From an uncultured Oscillibacter sp. (GTDB lineage: Bacteria; Bacillota; Clostridia; Oscillospirales; Oscillospiraceae), in contig CAJTZL010000062.1 of the NCBI GenBank assembly GCA_910583695.1, positions 1 through 14,290 of the forward strand: a stretch of 14,290 nucleotides of DNA. Reading direction: 5' to 3'. The notes beneath the pieces are model-generated. The model was given only the letters and a program-made list of their open reading frames with translations, had not been told where the DNA came from and searched no databases. The translations under genes and the position numbers were made by a program. Below are positions 1 to 6,918 of the stretch, piece after piece. Each line of letters starts with the position of its first letter. The stretch's first letter is position 1.

Positions 1-7
1 AGCTCCA
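1..7 (+). tRNA. possible 3' end of a tRNA-Thr (partial)
   Basis: The window opens with AGCTCCA. Many clostridial tRNA-Thr genes end in AGC-T-CCA, and tRNA-Thr often lies directly before tRNA-Tyr, as it would here with a spacer of about 17 nt. Only seven bases are visible, so this is inferred from context and could be chance. Confidence 0.35.
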
Positions 8-24
8 CAAGTTTATATGTATCT

Positions 25-109
25 GGGGGAATTCCAGAGCGGTCAAATGGGGCAGACTGTAAATCTGTTGTCTACGACTTCGGTGGTTCGAATCCACCTT
101 CCCCCACCA
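25..109 (+). tRNA. tRNA-Tyr (anticodon GTA)
   Basis: This is an 85-nt class II tRNA. The acceptor stem GGGGGAA (25-31) pairs with TTCCCCC (99-105), followed by discriminator A106 and an encoded CCA (107-109). The anticodon arm has GTA at 59-61 in the loop CTGTAAA (57-63), with a stem formed by 52-56 and 64-68. A long variable arm follows, as expected for bacterial tRNA-Tyr, then a T arm containing GGTTCGAATCC. It reads UAC/UAU codons. It is followed by an inverted repeat and an intrinsic terminator, so it is probably the last gene of its tRNA transcript. Confidence 0.97.
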
Positions 110-114
110 GCTCA

Positions 115-175
115 GAAATTCCCACCACCGTTCCGTTTCCGGCTTCGCCGAAAACTGCACTCTGGTGGGAATTTC
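115..175 (+). repeat. long stem-loop in the tRNA-Tyr trailer
   Basis: GAAATTCCCACCA (115-127) is perfectly repeated in inverted orientation as TGGTGGGAATTTC (163-175), giving a 13-bp stem. The 35-nt loop holds a smaller hairpin, CGGC-TTC-GCCG. No T-tract follows, so this is not itself the terminator, which comes just after. It could be an RNA processing signal for the tRNA 3' end or a small intergenic repeat. Confidence 0.75.
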
Positions 176-182
176 TTCGCCT

Positions 183-225
183 TCAACCGCAGACCACGTT
201 GTTGGGTCTGCGGTTGAGTTTTTTT
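183..225 (+). terminator. rho-independent terminator of the tRNA transcript
   Basis: TCAACCGCAGACC (183-195) and GGTCTGCGGTTGA (205-217) form a perfect 13-bp stem with a 9-nt loop, followed by G and seven T residues (219-225). Confidence 0.95.
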
Positions 226-557
226 GCGGAGGACGGCCGCGGCGCTGCGCTGGCGGCGGGGGTGGGGCGGTGCTCTCTGGGGACTCCTTTTACCTGTTTA
301 CCTTAGGCCTTGTTTGGAAAATGGCCTGGAGCAGTTCCCAGAAATCATGAGAAAACAGGAAGCGAGGGCAGGGCAAGGCGGAGGACGCAGGCGGGCTGAC
401 GCCCGTCATGGACGGCAACGCGGCCCTGCGATTCCTGGACCGCTGAACGTTTCTCATTATTTTGGGGGCTGCTCAAAACTGAGACTTTCTTTTGGGGGGT
501 GGGGACTTTAGTGTGAGAGTGGAAGGGTTACAAGAATCTTGGCGGTGATTTTAAAAT

Positions 558-571
558 AGCACATATGTTCG
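558..571 (+). promoter_or_regulatory. SOS-box-like operator
   Basis: AGCACATATGTTCG matches the Gram-positive LexA box pattern CGAACATATGTTCG at 12 of 14 positions, with one perfect half-site (GTTCG). It lies about 40 bp upstream of the -35 element of the S24 repressor gene. A second small palindrome, ACAAG-AAA-CTTGT (592-604), lies just upstream of the -35. Either could be an operator for LexA or for the repressor itself. Binding is inferred from sequence only. Confidence 0.45.
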
Positions 572-612
572 AGAATGTCAAGAGGGGATTTACAAGAAAC
601 TTGTGAAAAAGA

Positions 613-641
613 TTGACAGGGCCTTGGCGGGCTGGTAAGAT
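613..641 (+). promoter_or_regulatory. sigma-A promoter of the S24 repressor gene
   Basis: A perfect -35 TTGACA (613-618), a 17-bp spacer and TAAGAT (636-641) preceded by an extended -10 TG (633-634). Transcription would begin near 648, leaving a leader of about 20 nt that contains the purine-rich ribosome binding site GGAAGGGGGA (651-660). Confidence 0.8.
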
Positions 642-667
642 GAGAAAAACGGAAGGGGGAGCTTGGG

Positions 668-1417
668 ATGTCGTTCGGTGAGAGAGTGCGGGCCCGCCGG
701 GGAGAGCTGGACATGACCCGGGTGGAGCTGGCGGCGCTGCTGGGGGTCTCCCCTTCCGCCGTGGGAAACTATGAAACCGGGGTCAGCTTTCCCAAGGAGG
801 AGATCATGCTGCGGCTGTTCGACGCCCTGGAGGTGGACCCCAACACGCTGTTTCAGGACAGCTTCCAGTACAACAAGCAGCCCTTGGACCCCAGGGAGCT
901 GCGCCTGCTGGAGGGCTACCGGGGATTGTCCGCCCTGGGGCGGGAGACCGTGCGGACCATGGTGGAGGCCCTGTGCGCTTACCGGGACGAGGCGGAGAAG
1001 GTTCCCGGGGCCGCGGAGCCCCGGGTGATTCCCCTCTACCGGACCCCTGCCGCCGCCGGGTACGCCTCCCCGGCCTTCGGGGAGGATTTCGACTACATTC
1101 CCGTGACGGGGGATGTGCCCCCGGCGGCGGAGTTTGCCGTGCGGATTCAGGGGGACTCCATGGCCCCCTATATCGCCGACGGGTCCGTGGCCTATGTGAA
1201 CCGGGACCCCTTGAAGGCGGGGGACGTGGGCATCTTCTGCGTGGATGGGGACGTGTTCTGCAAGCAGTACTACCGGGACCCGGCGGGAATTGTGTACCTC
1301 TTCTCTCTGAACCGGGCCCGGGCGGACGCGGATGTGGTCCTGCCCTCCTCCGGCGGGCGGAGCCTGGTGTGCTTCGGGCGGGTGATTCTGCGGGCCTTCC
1401 CCCTGCCGGGGCGGTGA
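668..1417 (+). CDS. XRE-family repressor with S24 self-cleaving peptidase domain
   Basis: This 249-aa protein has the architecture of CI/LexA-like repressors. Residues 5-62 form an XRE helix-turn-helix (LAALLGVSPSAVGNYETG region). A linker runs to about residue 118, and an S24 peptidase fold occupies roughly 119-245. The expected self-processing parts are visible: the Ala130-Gly131 bond in PAAAGYASP, nucleophile Ser164 in QGDSMAP, and a candidate catalytic Lys199 in FCKQYY. In the family, DNA damage (RecA filament) triggers cleavage and derepression. The XRE DNA-binding domain makes it distinct from classical LexA, whose head is a winged helix. The start is set by GGAAGGGGGA 7 nt upstream and by the promoter at 613. 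No phage genes are nearby, so it may be a host stress regulator, an element remnant, or an autoregulator of itself and the next small gene. Confidence 0.88.
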   Translation: MSFGERVRARRGELDMTRVELAALLGVSPSAVGNYETGVSFPKEEIMLRLFDALEVDPNTLFQDSFQYNKQPLDPRELRLLEGYRGLSALGRETVRTMVEALCAYRDEAEKVPGAAEPRVIPLYRTPAAAGYASPAFGEDFDYIPVTGDVPPAAEFAVRIQGDSMAPYIADGSVAYVNRDPLKAGDVGIFCVDGDVFCKQYYRDPAGIVYLFSLNRARADADVVLPSSGGRSLVCFGRVILRAFPLPGR

Positions 1418-1488
1418 GGACGTCCCCGGATGAGGAGGGTGCCCGGCGCTCCGGGAAGCGGAAATTTGACGGAAAAGGTTGTGCGTTT

Positions 1489-1674
1489 ATGAAACAGCAG
1501 CTTCGGGGCATTGCCTTGATTTTAATTGGGATACAGCTGGCGGTTTACGCCGTCATAGACCCGTGGATTCTCATACTCGGCGGAGACGTTGGACGGGTGC
1601 TGATTCCCCTTGCGTCTGTGGCGGTCAGCGCCGCCGGATTGGTTTTATGCTTCCGGTCCGGCGATTCGCGGTAA
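1489..1674 (+). CDS. small two-helix membrane protein (61 aa)
   Basis: The frame begins MKQQLRGIALILIGIQLAVY and ends with a basic tail, FRSGDSR. Two hydrophobic segments (about residues 7-30 and 36-55) are joined by a short loop with an Asp-Pro and a Gly-Gly-Asp, suggesting a membrane hairpin. A ribosome binding site GGAAAAGG lies at 1471-1478. It starts 71 bp after the S24 repressor with no clear terminator between, so the two are probably co-transcribed. Its codon use is less GC-biased than the neighbouring genes. Small proteins of this look are frequent in clostridia, but I recognise no function. Alternatives are a stress-induced membrane peptide or a regulated target of the repressor. 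Confidence 0.65.
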   Translation: MKQQLRGIALILIGIQLAVYAVIDPWILILGGDVGRVLIPLASVAVSAAGLVLCFRSGDSR

Positions 1675-1904
1675 ACTGCGCGGGCCGGCGCCGGGGGCTT
1701 GGAAATCGTTCGTTCGGAGCGTTTGCGGCGCAGAGACGCGGGGACACCGCCCATCGGGCCCCGTAATAAAGCGGGAGACGTCCCAATTTCCGGGAAGTGC
1801 CCGGCGGCGCGTTTCGTTGGAAGCATGGGGCGCGGGGGCGGACACATCGATCCGCCCCCGCAAGATAAAATCTCCGGATGGACACGCCCGCTCCCCGGAA
1901 ACGG
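1675..1904. other. structured non-coding region upstream of proS
   Basis: These 230 bp hold several short inverted repeats: GGGA-GACG-TCCC around 1773-1784, CCGGG-AAGTG-CCCGG (1790-1804), and the strong hairpin at 1832-1861. No T-box signature (AGGGTGG-type anti-terminator sequence) is visible. The proS promoter lies downstream, so this stretch is not part of the main proS leader. It may hold the 3' end of the upstream transcript. I see no gene in it. Confidence 0.55.
1832..1861. terminator. strong hairpin, possible terminator without a T-tract
   Basis: GCGGGGGCGGA (1832-1842) and TCCGCCCCCGC (1851-1861) make a perfect 11-bp GC-rich stem with an 8-nt loop. The following bases are AAGATAAAA rather than T-rich, so intrinsic termination on the + strand is doubtful. 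Position between the small membrane gene and the proS promoter favours a transcript-end or insulating role. Confidence 0.4.
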
Positions 1905-1933
1905 TTGACAATTCCGCCCCGGGCGGATAAAAT
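1905..1933 (+). promoter_or_regulatory. sigma-A promoter of proS
   Basis: Perfect -35 TTGACA (1905-1910), 17-bp spacer and TAAAAT (1928-1933). The predicted start near 1940 leaves a leader of about 40 nt with AGGAAAGGA (1960-1968), which rules out the upstream ATG at 1878 as the proS start. Confidence 0.85.
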
Positions 1934-1979
1934 AAACTCGTTATTTTGGGACCTTAAACAGGAAAGGAACGAAAACGCT

Positions 1980-3419
1980 ATGGCTACGGATAAAAGACAA
2001 GTGGATGCCATCACCGCCCGGGACGTGGACTTCGCCCAGTGGTACACGGACGTCTGCAAAAAGGCGGAGCTTATCGACTACACCTCCGTCAAGGGCATGT
2101 TCATCTACCGGCCCTACGGCTACGCCATCTGGGAGAACATCCAGGGGGAGCTGGACCGCCGCTTCAAGGAGACGGGCCACGAGAACGTCTACCTCCCGGT
2201 GCTGATTCCCGAGTCCCTTCTCCAGAAGGAGAAGGACCATGTGGAGGGCTTCGCCCCGGAGTGCGCCTGGATCACCGTGGGAGGCAGCGAGAAGCTGGAG
2301 GACCGGCTCTGCGTCCGGCCCACCTCCGAGACCCTCTTCTGCGAGCATTACGCCGGCATTATCCACTCCTGGCGGGACCTCCCGAAGCTCTACAACCAGT
2401 GGTGCAGCGTTCTGCGGTGGGAGAAGACCTCCCGCCCCTTCCTCCGCCACCGGGAGTTTTTGTGGCAGGAGGGCCACACCATGCACGCCACGGAGGACGG
2501 GGCCCGGGAGGAGACCATGCGGATGCTGAATGTCTACGCGGACTTCATGGAGAACTTCCTGGCCATGCCTGTGCTCCGGGGCCTGAAAACCGACAAGGAG
2601 AAATTCAAGGGCGCGGAGGAGACCTACACCGTGGAGTGCATGATGCACGACCACAAGGCCCTCCAGGCGGGCACCAGCCACTATTTCGGCGACGGCTTCG
2701 CCAAGGCCTTCGGCATCACCTACACCGGGAAGGACAACCAGCTCCACCACCCCCACCAGACCAGCTGGGGCGTCAGCACCCGGATGATCGGCGGTATCAT
2801 CATGACCCACGGAGACGACAACGGCCTGGTGCTGCCCCCCCGTGTGGCCCCCATCCAGGCGGTGGTCATCCCTGTGGCGTCCCACAAGCCCGGCGTGCTG
2901 GACGCGGCGGCGTCCCTCCGGGACCGGCTGAAGGAGGCGGGGATTCGCTCCAGGATGGACGATTCCGACAACTCCCCCGGCTGGAAGTTTGCGGAGTATG
3001 AGATGAAGGGCGTGCCCCTCCGGGTGGAGATCGGCCCCAAGGACATGGAGAAGGGCCAGTGCGTCGTGGCCCGCCGGGACACCGGCGAAAAGGTGACGGT
3101 CCCTCTGGCGGAGCTGGAGGAGACTGTCCGGACGCTGCTGGACGCGGTGCATGACAACATGTACGCCATGGCCCTGCGGAACCGGGAGGACAACACCTTT
3201 GACATCACCTGCCCCGAGGAGGCCAAGGAAATCGCCGAGGGGAAGGGCGGCTTCCTCCGGTCCAAGTGGTGCGGCTCTTTGCAGTGCGAGCTGGCCATGA
3301 AGGAGCGGGCGGGGGTCAGCTCCCGGTGCATGCCCCTGAAGCAAAGCGGCACGGAGGGCGTGTGCCCCGTGTGCGGCAAGACCTGCCTGACCGATATTTA
3401 TTGGGGCGTGGCCTATTAA
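1980..3419 (+). CDS. proS: prolyl-tRNA synthetase, short type without editing insert
   Basis: This 479-aa class II synthetase charges tRNA-Pro with proline in the cytoplasm. Motif 1 lies around residues 46-78, and the proline-pocket motif RPTSETLF is at 113-120. Motif 2 spans RWEKTSRPFLRHREFLWQEG (146-165), and motif 3 includes GVSTRMIGG and GLVLPPRVAP (264-291). The anticodon-binding domain follows (about 294-400). A C-terminal zinc-type domain carries C431, C436, C462 and C465, and the chain ends in Tyr. There is no editing insertion between motifs 2 and 3, and the length fits the eukaryote/archaeon-like type found in many clostridia. The start at 1980 is chosen from AGGAAAGGA 11 nt upstream and the promoter at 1905. 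A terminator follows directly. Confidence 0.97.
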   Translation: MATDKRQVDAITARDVDFAQWYTDVCKKAELIDYTSVKGMFIYRPYGYAIWENIQGELDRRFKETGHENVYLPVLIPESLLQKEKDHVEGFAPECAWITVGGSEKLEDRLCVRPTSETLFCEHYAGIIHSWRDLPKLYNQWCSVLRWEKTSRPFLRHREFLWQEGHTMHATEDGAREETMRMLNVYADFMENFLAMPVLRGLKTDKEKFKGAEETYTVECMMHDHKALQAGTSHYFGDGFAKAFGITYTGKDNQLHHPHQTSWGVSTRMIGGIIMTHGDDNGLVLPPRVAPIQAVVIPVASHKPGVLDAAASLRDRLKEAGIRSRMDDSDNSPGWKFAEYEMKGVPLRVEIGPKDMEKGQCVVARRDTGEKVTVPLAELEETVRTLLDAVHDNMYAMALRNREDNTFDITCPEEAKEIAEGKGGFLRSKWCGSLQCELAMKERAGVSSRCMPLKQSGTEGVCPVCGKTCLTDIYWGVAY

Positions 3420-3428
3420 GGACCCAAG

Positions 3429-3452
3429 GGGGGAGCGGCGCTCCCCCTTTTT
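3429..3452 (+). terminator. rho-independent terminator after proS
   Basis: GGGGGAGC (3429-3436) pairs with GCTCCCCC (3440-3447) across a 3-nt loop, followed by TTTTT (3448-3452). It lies 10 nt after the proS stop and just before the ribosome binding site of the next gene, so some readthrough could feed that gene. Confidence 0.85.
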
Positions 3453-3477
3453 CCCACTCCAGAAAGGAGGCCGCTCC

Positions 3478-4209
3478 ATGGAACGCCGCCGCTATCAAGT
3501 GTTAGACACCATCCGGGGCTGCGCCCTGATCAGCATGATGCTCTATCACGCCAGCTGGGATCTGGTCTATCTCTTCGGGTTGGACTGGCCCTGGTACCAC
3601 GGCTTTGCCGCCCATGTCTGGCAGCAGAGCATCTGCTGGACGTTCATCCTCCTCTCCGGCTACTGCTGGGCCCTGGGGCGGCGGCAGCTGCGCCGTGGGC
3701 TAACGGTGTTTTCCTGCGGGGCGGCGATTACCGCCGTCACGTGGCTGTTCATGCGGTCCAATCTGGTCTATTGCGGGGTGCTGACCCTGCTGGGGGCCTC
3801 GTCCCTGGCGCTGGTTCCCCTGGCTCCGGTGCTGGAGCGGCTCTCTGCCCGGGCGGGCGCGGTGGGGAGCTTCCTGCTGTTTCTCCTGCTCCGGGATGTG
3901 AACGACGGCTTTCTGGGCTTTGAGGGGCAGCGCATCGCCGCCCTGCCGGAGGGGCTGTACCGGGACCACCTCACCGCCCTGCTGGGCTTTCCCCCGGCGG
4001 ACTTCTTTTCCACGGACTATTTCTCCTTCCTGCCCTGGTTCTTCCTGTTTCTGACGGGGTGGTTCCTCTTCCGCCTCCGGCCGGAGGAGGTCCGGGAAAT
4101 TCGGAAGGTCCCGGTGCTCACGGCCATGGGGCGCCATTCCCTGCTGATTTACATGCTCCACCAACCGGTGCTTTACGTCCTGCTGGCGGCCCTGTTCCGC
4201 GCCGGATAG
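3478..4209 (+). CDS. multi-pass membrane protein, heparan-alpha-glucosaminide N-acetyltransferase-like
   Basis: This 243-aa protein has about six or seven hydrophobic segments. The N-terminal signature (RYQVLDTIRGCALISMMLYH, then SWDLVYLFG) and the C-terminal GRHSLLIYMLHQPVLY resemble the bacterial DUF1624 family, related to the catalytic part of heparan-alpha-glucosaminide N-acetyltransferase. These are membrane acetyl- or acyl-transfer proteins. A candidate functional His is H24 in the YHASWD motif; further conserved-looking His residues are H220 and H228. The substrate cannot be told from sequence, but a cell-envelope sugar or lipid is plausible. AAAGGAGG (3463-3470) fixes the start. The next gene begins 42 nt later with no terminator between, so they may share a transcript. 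Confidence 0.8.
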   Translation: MERRRYQVLDTIRGCALISMMLYHASWDLVYLFGLDWPWYHGFAAHVWQQSICWTFILLSGYCWALGRRQLRRGLTVFSCGAAITAVTWLFMRSNLVYCGVLTLLGASSLALVPLAPVLERLSARAGAVGSFLLFLLLRDVNDGFLGFEGQRIAALPEGLYRDHLTALLGFPPADFFSTDYFSFLPWFFLFLTGWFLFRLRPEEVREIRKVPVLTAMGRHSLLIYMLHQPVLYVLLAALFRAG

Positions 4210-4251
4210 GCCCCTGCCCCCCTGCAAAATCCTTCTGCCGGAGGTGTCTCC

Positions 4252-6918
4252 ATGAACAAGCTGGTCCTGGGCGTCCTGGCCCACGTGGATGCCGGAAAAA
4301 CCACCCTCTCCGAGGCGCTGCTGTACCAGAGCGGGGCCATCCGCCGCCTGGGCCGGGTGGACCACCGGGACGCCTTTCTGGACACCGACGAGATGGAGCG
4401 GGAGCGGGGCATCACCATCTTTTCCAAGCAGGCGGAGCTTCCCCTGGGGGACCTGGAGGCCACGCTGCTGGACACCCCGGGCCATGTGGATTTCTCCGCC
4501 GAGGCGGAGCGGGTCCTCCAGGTGTTGGATTGCGCCGTGCTGGTGATCAGCGGCTCCGACGGGGTCCAGGCCCACACCCGGACCCTCTGGCAGCTGCTGG
4601 AGCGCTATGAGGTCCCGGTCTTCCTGTTCGTCAACAAGATGGATCTGGCGGGGACGGACCGGGGGGCGCTGCTGGAGGAGCTGAAAGGCCGCCTGGACGG
4701 GGGCTGCGTGGACTTCTCCCTCCCGGCGGAGGCGCTGGCGGAGGAGGCCGCCGTCTGCGACGAGGCCCTGCTGGAGCGGTACCTGGAATCCGGGGAGGTC
4801 TCCCGGGAGGATCTGACGGACCTCATCCGGCGGCGGAAGCTCTTTCCCTGCTTCTTCGGCTCCGCCCTGAAGCTGGAGGGGGTGGAGGCGCTGCTGGAGG
4901 CCCTGGGCCGGTACGCGCCCCTGCGGGATTATCCAGCGGACTTCGGCGCGCGGGTCTTCAAGGTCTCCCGGGACGACCGGGGGGCGCGCCTCACGTGGAT
5001 GAAGGTCACGGGCGGCGTGCTGAGGACCAAGGACCTCCTGACCAACCGCCGGGCGGCGGAGGACGGCCGGTCCGACGCTTCGGAGGAGGAGATCTGGGAG
5101 GAGAAGGCGGACCAGCTCCGCCTCTACTCCGGAGCCAGATTTCAGCCGGTGGACAGCGCCCCCGCCGGGACGGTGATAGCCGTCACGGGCCTGAGCCGGG
5201 CCCTCCCGGGCCAGGGGCTGGGCTGTGAGAGCCCCTGGACCGTCCCCGTCCTGGAGCCGGTGCTGGCCTATGAGGCGGAGACGGAGGCGGACCCCTCCGC
5301 CCTGCTCAAGGCCCTGGAGCTGCTGGAGGAGGAGGACCCCCAGCTCCGGGTCTCCCGGAGCGCCGGGACCGTCCGGGTCCAGCTGATGGGGGAGGTCCAG
5401 ATCGAGATTTTGCAGCGCCGCCTCCGGGAGCGGTTCGGCATCGAGGCCCGCTTTGGCGCGGGCCGGGTGGTGTACCGGGAGACCATCACCGCTCCCGTGG
5501 AGGGCGTGGGGCACTTCGAGCCCCTGCGGCACTATGCCGAGGTCCATCTGCTCCTGGAGCCCCTGCCCCGGGGGACAGGCCTCCGCTTTGCCTCCGTCTG
5601 CCCGGAGGACCGCCTGGACGGCCGCTGGCAGCGGCTGGTGCTCACCCACCTGTGGGAAAAGCCCCACCTGGGGGTCCTCACCGGCTCCCCCATTACGGAC
5701 ATGAAAATCACCCTGACGGCGGGCCGGGCCCACGAGAAGCACACGGAGGGCGGGGATTTCCGTCAGGCCACCTACCGGGCCGTGCGCCAGGGCCTCATGA
5801 GCGCCGAAAGCGTCCTGCTGGAGCCCTGGTACGCCTTCCGCCTGGAGCTTCCCGCCGCCCAGCTGGGCCGGGCCCTGAACGACATCCAGCAGATGGGCGG
5901 TGAGACGGAGGCGCCGCAGACCCTGGGCGATGAGGCCGTCCTCACCGGGGAGGCCCCTGTGGCGGGCCTGGGGGATTACGCCCGGGACGTGGCCGCCTAC
6001 ACCCGGGGGCAGGGCCGCCTGAGCCTCCGCCCCGCGGGCTGCCGGCCCTGCGGGGACCCGGAGGCGGTGATCGGGGCCCTCGGCTACGATGCGGAGCGGG
6101 ACGTGGAGAACACGCCGGACTCCGTCTTCTGCGCCCACGGGGCGGGGTACACGGTGAAGTGGAGCGAGGTTCCCGCCCAGGCCCATGTGGACAGCGGTAT
6201 CCGCCTGGACGCCCCGCCGCCGGAGAGGGCCGGGGAGCCGGAGAAGCGGCGGAGCGCCGCCTACGCCGGGACCATCGAGCAGGACAAGGAGCTTCAGGCC
6301 ATTTTCGAGCGGACCTACGGCGCCGTGAAGCGCCGGGACTTCCTGCCCCCCAAGGCCCCCCGCCGCCCGCCCGCCCCGGAGGCCGGGGAGCCCCGGACGG
6401 TCCGCCGCCCGCCCTCCGGGCCGGAGTACCTGCTGGTGGACGGGTACAACATCATCTTCGCCTGGGAGGAATTGAAGGCCGTTGCCCGGGAGAGCCTGGA
6501 CGCCGCCCGGAAGGCCCTCTGCGACCTGCTGTGCAACTACCAGGGCTGCCGGAGGTGCGAGGTCATCGCCGTCTTTGACGCCTATAAGGTCCGGGGCGGC
6601 CAGGGGTCCGTGGAAAAGGTCCACAACATCCACGTGGTCTACACCAAGGAGGCGGAGACGGCGGACGCCTACATTGAGCGGGCCACCTACGAGCTGGGGA
6701 AGCGCCACCGGGTGCGTGTGGCTACCTCCGACGGGCCGGAGCAGCTGATCATCCTGGGCCACGGGGCCCTCCGGGTCTCCGCCGCCGCCTTCCGGGAGGA
6801 GGTGGAGGCGGTCCAGGGGCAGATCGCCCAGATTCTGGCCCGGAACAACCGCCATGGCCACGGGGCCCTCCGGGCCGCCATGGAACAGGCGGAGAAGAAA
6901 AAGGGGGACAAGGGATGA
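4252..6918 (+). CDS. Tet(M)/EF-G-like translational GTPase fused to a Rae1/YacP NYN endonuclease domain
   Basis: This is an 888-aa fusion. Residues 1-~595 follow the ribosomal-protection/EF-G layout. The GTPase motifs are AHVDAGKTT (10-18), RGIT (52-55), DTPGH (74-78), NKMD (128-131) and GSA (203-205). Beta-barrel and domain III regions follow, then domain IV from about VVYRETI (406) and domain V from about LLEPWYAF (522). A Pro/Glu-rich linker (~650-722) leads to a YacP-like NYN domain (725-865) with the acidic residues expected of PIN/NYN nucleases: D730 (LLVDGYNII), D776 (VFDAYKV), D805 (ETADAYIER) and D827 (VATSDGPEQ). Bacillus YacP (Rae1) cuts mRNA in the ribosomal A site during translation, and Tet(M)-type GTPases act at the same site, so a ribosome-remodelling plus mRNA-cleavage role is inferred. 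GGAGGTG at 4240-4246 sets the start. The next gene overlaps by 4 nt. The usual automatic label would be tetracycline resistance protein, which I consider doubtful. Confidence 0.9.
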   Translation: MNKLVLGVLAHVDAGKTTLSEALLYQSGAIRRLGRVDHRDAFLDTDEMERERGITIFSKQAELPLGDLEATLLDTPGHVDFSAEAERVLQVLDCAVLVISGSDGVQAHTRTLWQLLERYEVPVFLFVNKMDLAGTDRGALLEELKGRLDGGCVDFSLPAEALAEEAAVCDEALLERYLESGEVSREDLTDLIRRRKLFPCFFGSALKLEGVEALLEALGRYAPLRDYPADFGARVFKVSRDDRGARLTWMKVTGGVLRTKDLLTNRRAAEDGRSDASEEEIWEEKADQLRLYSGARFQPVDSAPAGTVIAVTGLSRALPGQGLGCESPWTVPVLEPVLAYEAETEADPSALLKALELLEEEDPQLRVSRSAGTVRVQLMGEVQIEILQRRLRERFGIEARFGAGRVVYRETITAPVEGVGHFEPLRHYAEVHLLLEPLPRGTGLRFASVCPEDRLDGRWQRLVLTHLWEKPHLGVLTGSPITDMKITLTAGRAHEKHTEGGDFRQATYRAVRQGLMSAESVLLEPWYAFRLELPAAQLGRALNDIQQMGGETEAPQTLGDEAVLTGEAPVAGLGDYARDVAAYTRGQGRLSLRPAGCRPCGDPEAVIGALGYDAERDVENTPDSVFCAHGAGYTVKWSEVPAQAHVDSGIRLDAPPPERAGEPEKRRSAAYAGTIEQDKELQAIFERTYGAVKRRDFLPPKAPRRPPAPEAGEPRTVRRPPSGPEYLLVDGYNIIFAWEELKAVARESLDAARKALCDLLCNYQGCRRCEVIAVFDAYKVRGGQGSVEKVHNIHVVYTKEAETADAYIERATYELGKRHRVRVATSDGPEQLIILGHGALRVSAAAFREEVEAVQGQIAQILARNNRHGHGALRAAMEQAEKKKGDKG

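Larger units (their letters stand above)
226..667. other. intergenic region without a convincing gene
   Basis: About 440 bp separate the tRNA terminator from the S24 repressor. Short open frames are present, but none has a ribosome binding site with a plausible protein. A small hairpin CGGGC-TGAC-GCCCG lies at 392-405. A frame ending at 446 reads ...MDGNAALRFLDR and might be the worn tail of a lost gene, but I cannot identify it. The last ~110 bp carry the control region of the repressor, listed separately, and are more AT-rich than the surroundings. Confidence 0.6.

Noticed and set aside
224..511. Possible 95-aa protein after the tRNA terminator
   Set aside because: Arg/Gly-rich translation with no recognisable pattern. 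It starts at the T-tract of the terminator with no promoter or ribosome binding site.
1..1420. Prophage or integrative element at the tRNA-Tyr locus
   Set aside because: An S24 repressor near a tRNA is suggestive, but no integrase, excisionase, phage structural gene or convincing duplicated attachment site is present.
1878..1979. Upstream ATG giving a 34-residue N-terminal extension of ProRS
   Set aside because: The extension covers the -35/-10 promoter and has no ribosome binding site. The ATG at 1980 has AGGAAAGGA at good spacing and matches the family's N terminus.
1675..1980. T-box riboswitch upstream of proS
   Set aside because: No T-box core sequence or specifier-loop arrangement is visible, and the proS promoter leaves only about 40 nt of leader.
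1941..3479. A 512-codon - strand open frame opposite proS
   Set aside because: Same GC-rich shadow effect. The + strand frame has all class II synthetase motifs and a proper promoter and ribosome binding site.
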